From positions 1 to 36,913 of the forward strand of contig JAUIGD010000014.1 of the NCBI GenBank assembly GCA_030430255.1: a DNA stretch of 36,913 bases, given 5' to 3'. The translations under genes were made by a program, and so were the position numbers. Positions within the stretch are counted from its first letter, which is position 1. Every line of letters starts with the position of its first letter. The notes below the pieces were generated by a model. That model saw nothing but the letters and a program-made list of their open reading frames with translations. It did no database searches and had not been told where the DNA came from. This document shows positions 33,818 to 36,913 of this stretch, piece by piece. The DNA is from Verrucomicrobiia bacterium (lineage in GTDB: Bacteria; Verrucomicrobiota; Verrucomicrobiia; Verrucomicrobiales; DEV007).

Positions 33818-34504
33818 TCAGCCGCGGAACCGATAGCCCACCCCGCGCACGGTCTCGATGATCTCCGGCGCCGCGGGGTCGCGCTCGATGCGTTTGCGCA
33901 GCTTCGCCACGTGCTGGTCCAGCGTCCGCGACTCGGGGTAGTAGTCGATGCCCCAGCAGCGGTCGAGCAAGGCATCGCGGTGCACCGCCTCGCCGCGCCG
34001 CTCGTGCAACAGGATCAGGATCTTCACCTCGCGCGGCGAGAGGTCGATCGATCCCCCGTCGCGCTCGGCGCGCAGTTCGCGCGGGTAGACCCGCAGCGCG
34101 CCCATCTCGAACACCTCGCCCTCCCGCCCCACGCCGGCCGTCGCCACCGAGCGCCGCAGCGCCGCGCGCACCCTGGCGAGAAACTCGCGCGTCCCGAACG
34201 GCTTGCGCACGAAGTCGTCGGCGCCGAGCTCGAGCCCCACCACCACGTCGATCTCTTCCGACTTCGCCGACAGGAACAGCAGCGGCACCGCCGCGTCCTG
34301 CGACCGGATCCTCCGGCAGACCTCGAAGCCGTCGGCACCCGGCATCATGATGTCGAGGCACACCAGGTCCGGCTTCCTCTCGCCGAACAGCTCGATCGCA
34401 CGCAGACCGTCCGGCGCCGCCGCCACCTCGTAGCCCTCGCCCTCGAGGCAGGCCGTCAGCGACTCCAGCGTCACCGGGTCGTCCTCGGCGAGCAGCACCC
34501 TCAT
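33818..34504 (-). CDS. OmpR/PhoB-family response regulator
   Basis: MRVLLAEDDPVTLESLTACLEGEGYEVAAAPDG...PDLVCLDIMMPGADGFEV...LGADDFVRKPF; winged-helix C-terminus (LSPREVKILILL...SRTLDQHVAKLRKRIE..IETVRGVGYRF). ATG 34504 overlaps the kinase stop. Confidence 0.95.
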   Translation of the reverse strand: MRVLLAEDDPVTLESLTACLEGEGYEVAAAPDGLRAIELFGERKPDLVCLDIMMPGADGFEVCRRIRSQDAAVPLLFLSAKSEEIDVVVGLELGADDFVRKPFGTREFLARVRAALRRSVATAGVGREGEVFEMGALRVYPRELRAERDGGSIDLSPREVKILILLHERRGEAVHRDALLDRCWGIDYYPESRTLDQHVAKLRKRIERDPAAPEIIETVRGVGYRFRG

Positions 34505-36057
34505 GAGGCCAGCCGATCTCCCAACGCCACCACATTCGCGGGCGCCGCCGGCAATTCCAAGACAAAGCGAGCGCCGCCCCCGTCGCGCCGGGCGCAACGC
34601 AGCTCACCCCCCATGCGCCGCGCGAGGTCGCGGGCGATCGCCAACCCCAGACCGGTGCCGCTCGAACCCTCGTCGACGCGCTCGCTCAAGCGCTCGAAGG
34701 CGCCGAAGATCCGCTCCTCCGCCCCCGCCGGGATGCCTGGGCCGCGGTCCTCCACCGACAACCACACCGAATCCCCGCCCGCCGCCAGCCCACCGGCCAC
34801 GCGCAGCTCGCCGCCCGCAGCGGCGTACTTCTCAGCGTTCGAGATCAGGTTGGTCAACACCTGCGAGCAGGCGTCGGGGTCCGCCAGCGCCGCGGCGCCT
34901 GATTCGACCTCAACCGACATCCGCATCCCGCGCCGCCGCAGCGCCGGGCGGAACGGCGCCAGCGCCGCCTCGGCCAGCCCCTCGAGGCGCACCGGCTCCG
35001 CGGCGAGCTCCAACTCGCCCCGCTCGGAGCGCGCGAAGCTCAACACGTTGCCGATCAAGCGCGCCAAGCGCCCCGCCTCCTCGCGCACCAAGCCCAACCG
35101 CCTCCCGCTCGCCGCCGCGTCGGTATCCAGGGCCTCGCTCGCGAGGTCGGCGTTGAGCAGGATGTTGGTCAAGGGCGTGCGCAGCTCGTGCGAGACGCGG
35201 TTGACGAACGACACCCGCCGCTCCGCCAGCCTCGCCCAGCGGCGCTGGTGGGCGAACATCGCGAAGCCCAACAGCCCGACCAGCAGCGCCCCGACCGAAG
35301 CCGCGGCCACGGTCGGCACATCGTAGCGCACGACGGCCTCCACCTCGTCCCAGGCCGCCACCCGCCAGCGCCCGAAACGCGTCGCCACCGGTAATACCAG
35401 ATCGGGCTGCCTGGTCCCCACGCCCGCCGCCAACACCGCGCCGCCCGGCCCCTCGATCGCCGCCAGCGCACCGGCCGCCGCCGCGGGCTCGAACGGGACG
35501 CCATACCAGCGCCCGAGGTGACCGCGCACCGCCGCCGCCACCTCGGCCCGGTCGACCGCGAAGACCACGAACGCCCTTTTGTCTCCACTCCATTGATAGA
35601 AAAAATCGCCCTCCCAGCCGCCGGGGAAACCCAGGTCCAGCTCCAGCACGGGACGGCTACCGCGCTCGGCGCCGGCGTTCCCGCGCGCGACCGGAACCGG
35701 AGTCCGAGCGCCCCCGGAACCCGGCCGCAGCGGGTATTCGGCGTGCGTCCCCCGCCCCTCCCACGGCACCCACGAGATCTGCCGCAGGCCGATCAGGTGC
35801 TCGCCGGATTCGCGCATGGCGATCTCGCTCCCGCGCGGAACGCGCTCCGCCAACATCTCGAGGTGCCGGTCGTAAAGCGCCTCCAGCCGCCGCAGCTCGC
35901 CGGCCAGTTCCGCTGAGAACGCCTCCAGCTCCTCCCGCCCGACCTGCCGGCGCTCCTCGTCCACCCGCCGCGCCGACAACACCCCGCCGCCCAGCACCGC
36001 CGCCGCGGCGGCGGTCAAGGCGACCAAGGTGAAGAGGGGCGCGCGGGAGGGCTGCAT
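34501..36057 (-). CDS. Sensor histidine kinase with extracytoplasmic sensor domain
   Basis: FVNRVSHELRTPLTNILLNADLA (HisKA), LTNLISNAEKYAAAGGE, VEDRGPGIPAGAEERIFGAFERL, SGTGLGLAIARDLA; TM near N-terminus and VAAASVGALLVGLLGFAMFA. Confidence 0.95.
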   Translation of the reverse strand: MQPSRAPLFTLVALTAAAAAVLGGGVLSARRVDEERRQVGREELEAFSAELAGELRRLEALYDRHLEMLAERVPRGSEIAMRESGEHLIGLRQISWVPWEGRGTHAEYPLRPGSGGARTPVPVARGNAGAERGSRPVLELDLGFPGGWEGDFFYQWSGDKRAFVVFAVDRAEVAAAVRGHLGRWYGVPFEPAAAAGALAAIEGPGGAVLAAGVGTRQPDLVLPVATRFGRWRVAAWDEVEAVVRYDVPTVAAASVGALLVGLLGFAMFAHQRRWARLAERRVSFVNRVSHELRTPLTNILLNADLASEALDTDAAASGRRLGLVREEAGRLARLIGNVLSFARSERGELELAAEPVRLEGLAEAALAPFRPALRRRGMRMSVEVESGAAALADPDACSQVLTNLISNAEKYAAAGGELRVAGGLAAGGDSVWLSVEDRGPGIPAGAEERIFGAFERLSERVDEGSSGTGLGLAIARDLARRMGGELRCARRDGGGARFVLELPAAPANVVALGDRLAS

Positions 36058-36115
36058 GGAATTCCGTCTGGGTGGCGCACGAGCATCGGCTCCACCTCAC
36101 CGAGCGGCAAGCCCC

Positions 36116-36913
36116 CTACCTCCCCGCCCCTTCTGCCGGTTGGTCCTCGATGCCCACGGCGGGACCGGGGACGAACATCGTGTCTGCCTGCACGAACAGC
36201 AACACCCTCCTGGCCTCTTCCTTCGGCTTCAACACGCTCACCAGCTCCGGGACGCCGGACCGCAACGACATCGCGGTCGTCGCCTTGATCGCGAAGAACT
36301 GCGGCATCCAAAAATCGGCGATCTCAAAGTTCTCCGTCCCTTCGCGGGTCTGGTAGCTACGCCCCAAGTATTCGACCCACTCCGGGGCGATGTTGATCTC
36401 GATGAGCGAGCTGTCGGGACCGATCACCGGATCCACTTCGACGGTTGGCCCGACGTTCCTCGTCTCGAAGGCGGTCGGGTTCGCGGGCGTCGCCTTAACG
36501 CCGGAGCCGCCCTCCAGGGTGAGCGTCTGCGGGATCTCTGGCGGATCGTACTCGGTCGCGTAGATCACCTCGTCGATCGATTCCACCTTCGCCCGCTGGC
36601 CGCTCTTCGTGATGACGTAGCTCGTATCGAGCAACACCGCCGCCTCCGCATCGATCATCGCCTCGACCTCCTCGCGCATCGCCGCCGCGCCGCTCCTCGC
36701 CGCATGTTTGCGCACCAGTTTGTTCGCGTCTCGCGCATCGAGCTCGATCCACTCGACGAGGATCCCCACCTGCTTCGGCCCCTCGAGCATCGCCGCCCGC
36801 GTTGCACCCAGCCCCAATCCCCCGGAGGCCGCCGATGTCCGGAGGAACGGGTCGGGCAGGGCGGCCTCCGTGACACCCGTGGCACTGCTGGTGGCCGCGG
36901 CATGGGCCTCGCC
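36116..36913 (-). CDS. Secretin-like / hypothetical protein, 5' end beyond the window
   Basis: Frame open to the right edge: GEAHAAATSSATGVTEAALPDPFLRTSAASGGLGLGATRAAMLEGPKQVGILVEWIELD...; NVGPTVEVDPVIGPDSSLIEINIAPEWVEYLGRSYQ resembles the secretin-domain NVGxxLxVxPxIxxDxxxIxLxLxPE pattern. The listed TTG start at 36817 is probably not the real start. Confidence 0.55.
   Translation of the reverse strand, partial: GEAHAAATSSATGVTEAALPDPFLRTSAASGGLGLGATRAAMLEGPKQVGILVEWIELDARDANKLVRKHAARSGAAAMREEVEAMIDAEAAVLLDTSYVITKSGQRAKVESIDEVIYATEYDPPEIPQTLTLEGGSGVKATPANPTAFETRNVGPTVEVDPVIGPDSSLIEINIAPEWVEYLGRSYQTREGTENFEIADFWMPQFFAIKATTAMSLRSGVPELVSVLKPKEEARRVLLFVQADTMFVPGPAVGIEDQPAEGAGR

Noticed and set aside
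1-36913. tRNA, rRNA, phage, toxin-antitoxin or restriction modules
   Set aside because: None recognised by eye; coding content is fully explained by other families.

Overview
High-GC bacterial chromosomal window. The gene families (PEP-CTERM, DUF1501, DUF1549/DUF1553 cytochrome, VCBS/ASPIC-UnbV proteins, FPTTRWSLV-type sigma factor next to a Ser/Thr kinase) suggest Verrucomicrobiota or a PVC relative; this is inference. From left to right it holds: (i) a minus-strand run alternating VCBS/ASPIC-UnbV proteins with lectin-like (ConA-fold-like) exported proteins, apparently a duplicated two-gene cassette, whose leftmost gene (1-1495, minus) is missing from the ORF track because it runs off the window; (ii) a CNNM/CorC-like DUF21-CBS membrane protein; (iii) a repeat-dense intergenic island; (iv) DUF1501, two tandem lipoproteins and a DUF1549/DUF1553 cytochrome-type protein; (v) phosphatidylserine decarboxylase, a phosphoesterase-like protein, a second repeat island and dtd; (vi) an ECF-type sigma factor and a Ser/Thr kinase; (vii) a roughly 2360-aa exported multidomain protein; (viii) an exported PEP/pyruvate-binding (PPDK-N-like) protein behind a response regulator and histidine kinase, with a secretin-like CDS cut by the right edge. 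The main non-gene signals are two 182-bp TIR elements flanked by TA in opposite orientation, a family of stem-GGA-stem hairpins concentrated between convergent genes, repeats that supply the stop codons or C-termini of neighbouring genes, and sharply bounded near-identity tracts between the two VCBS paralogs that look like gene conversion. Many long ORFs in the supplied track are antisense artefacts of high GC. No alignment, HMM or folding software was run; all comparisons are by eye.
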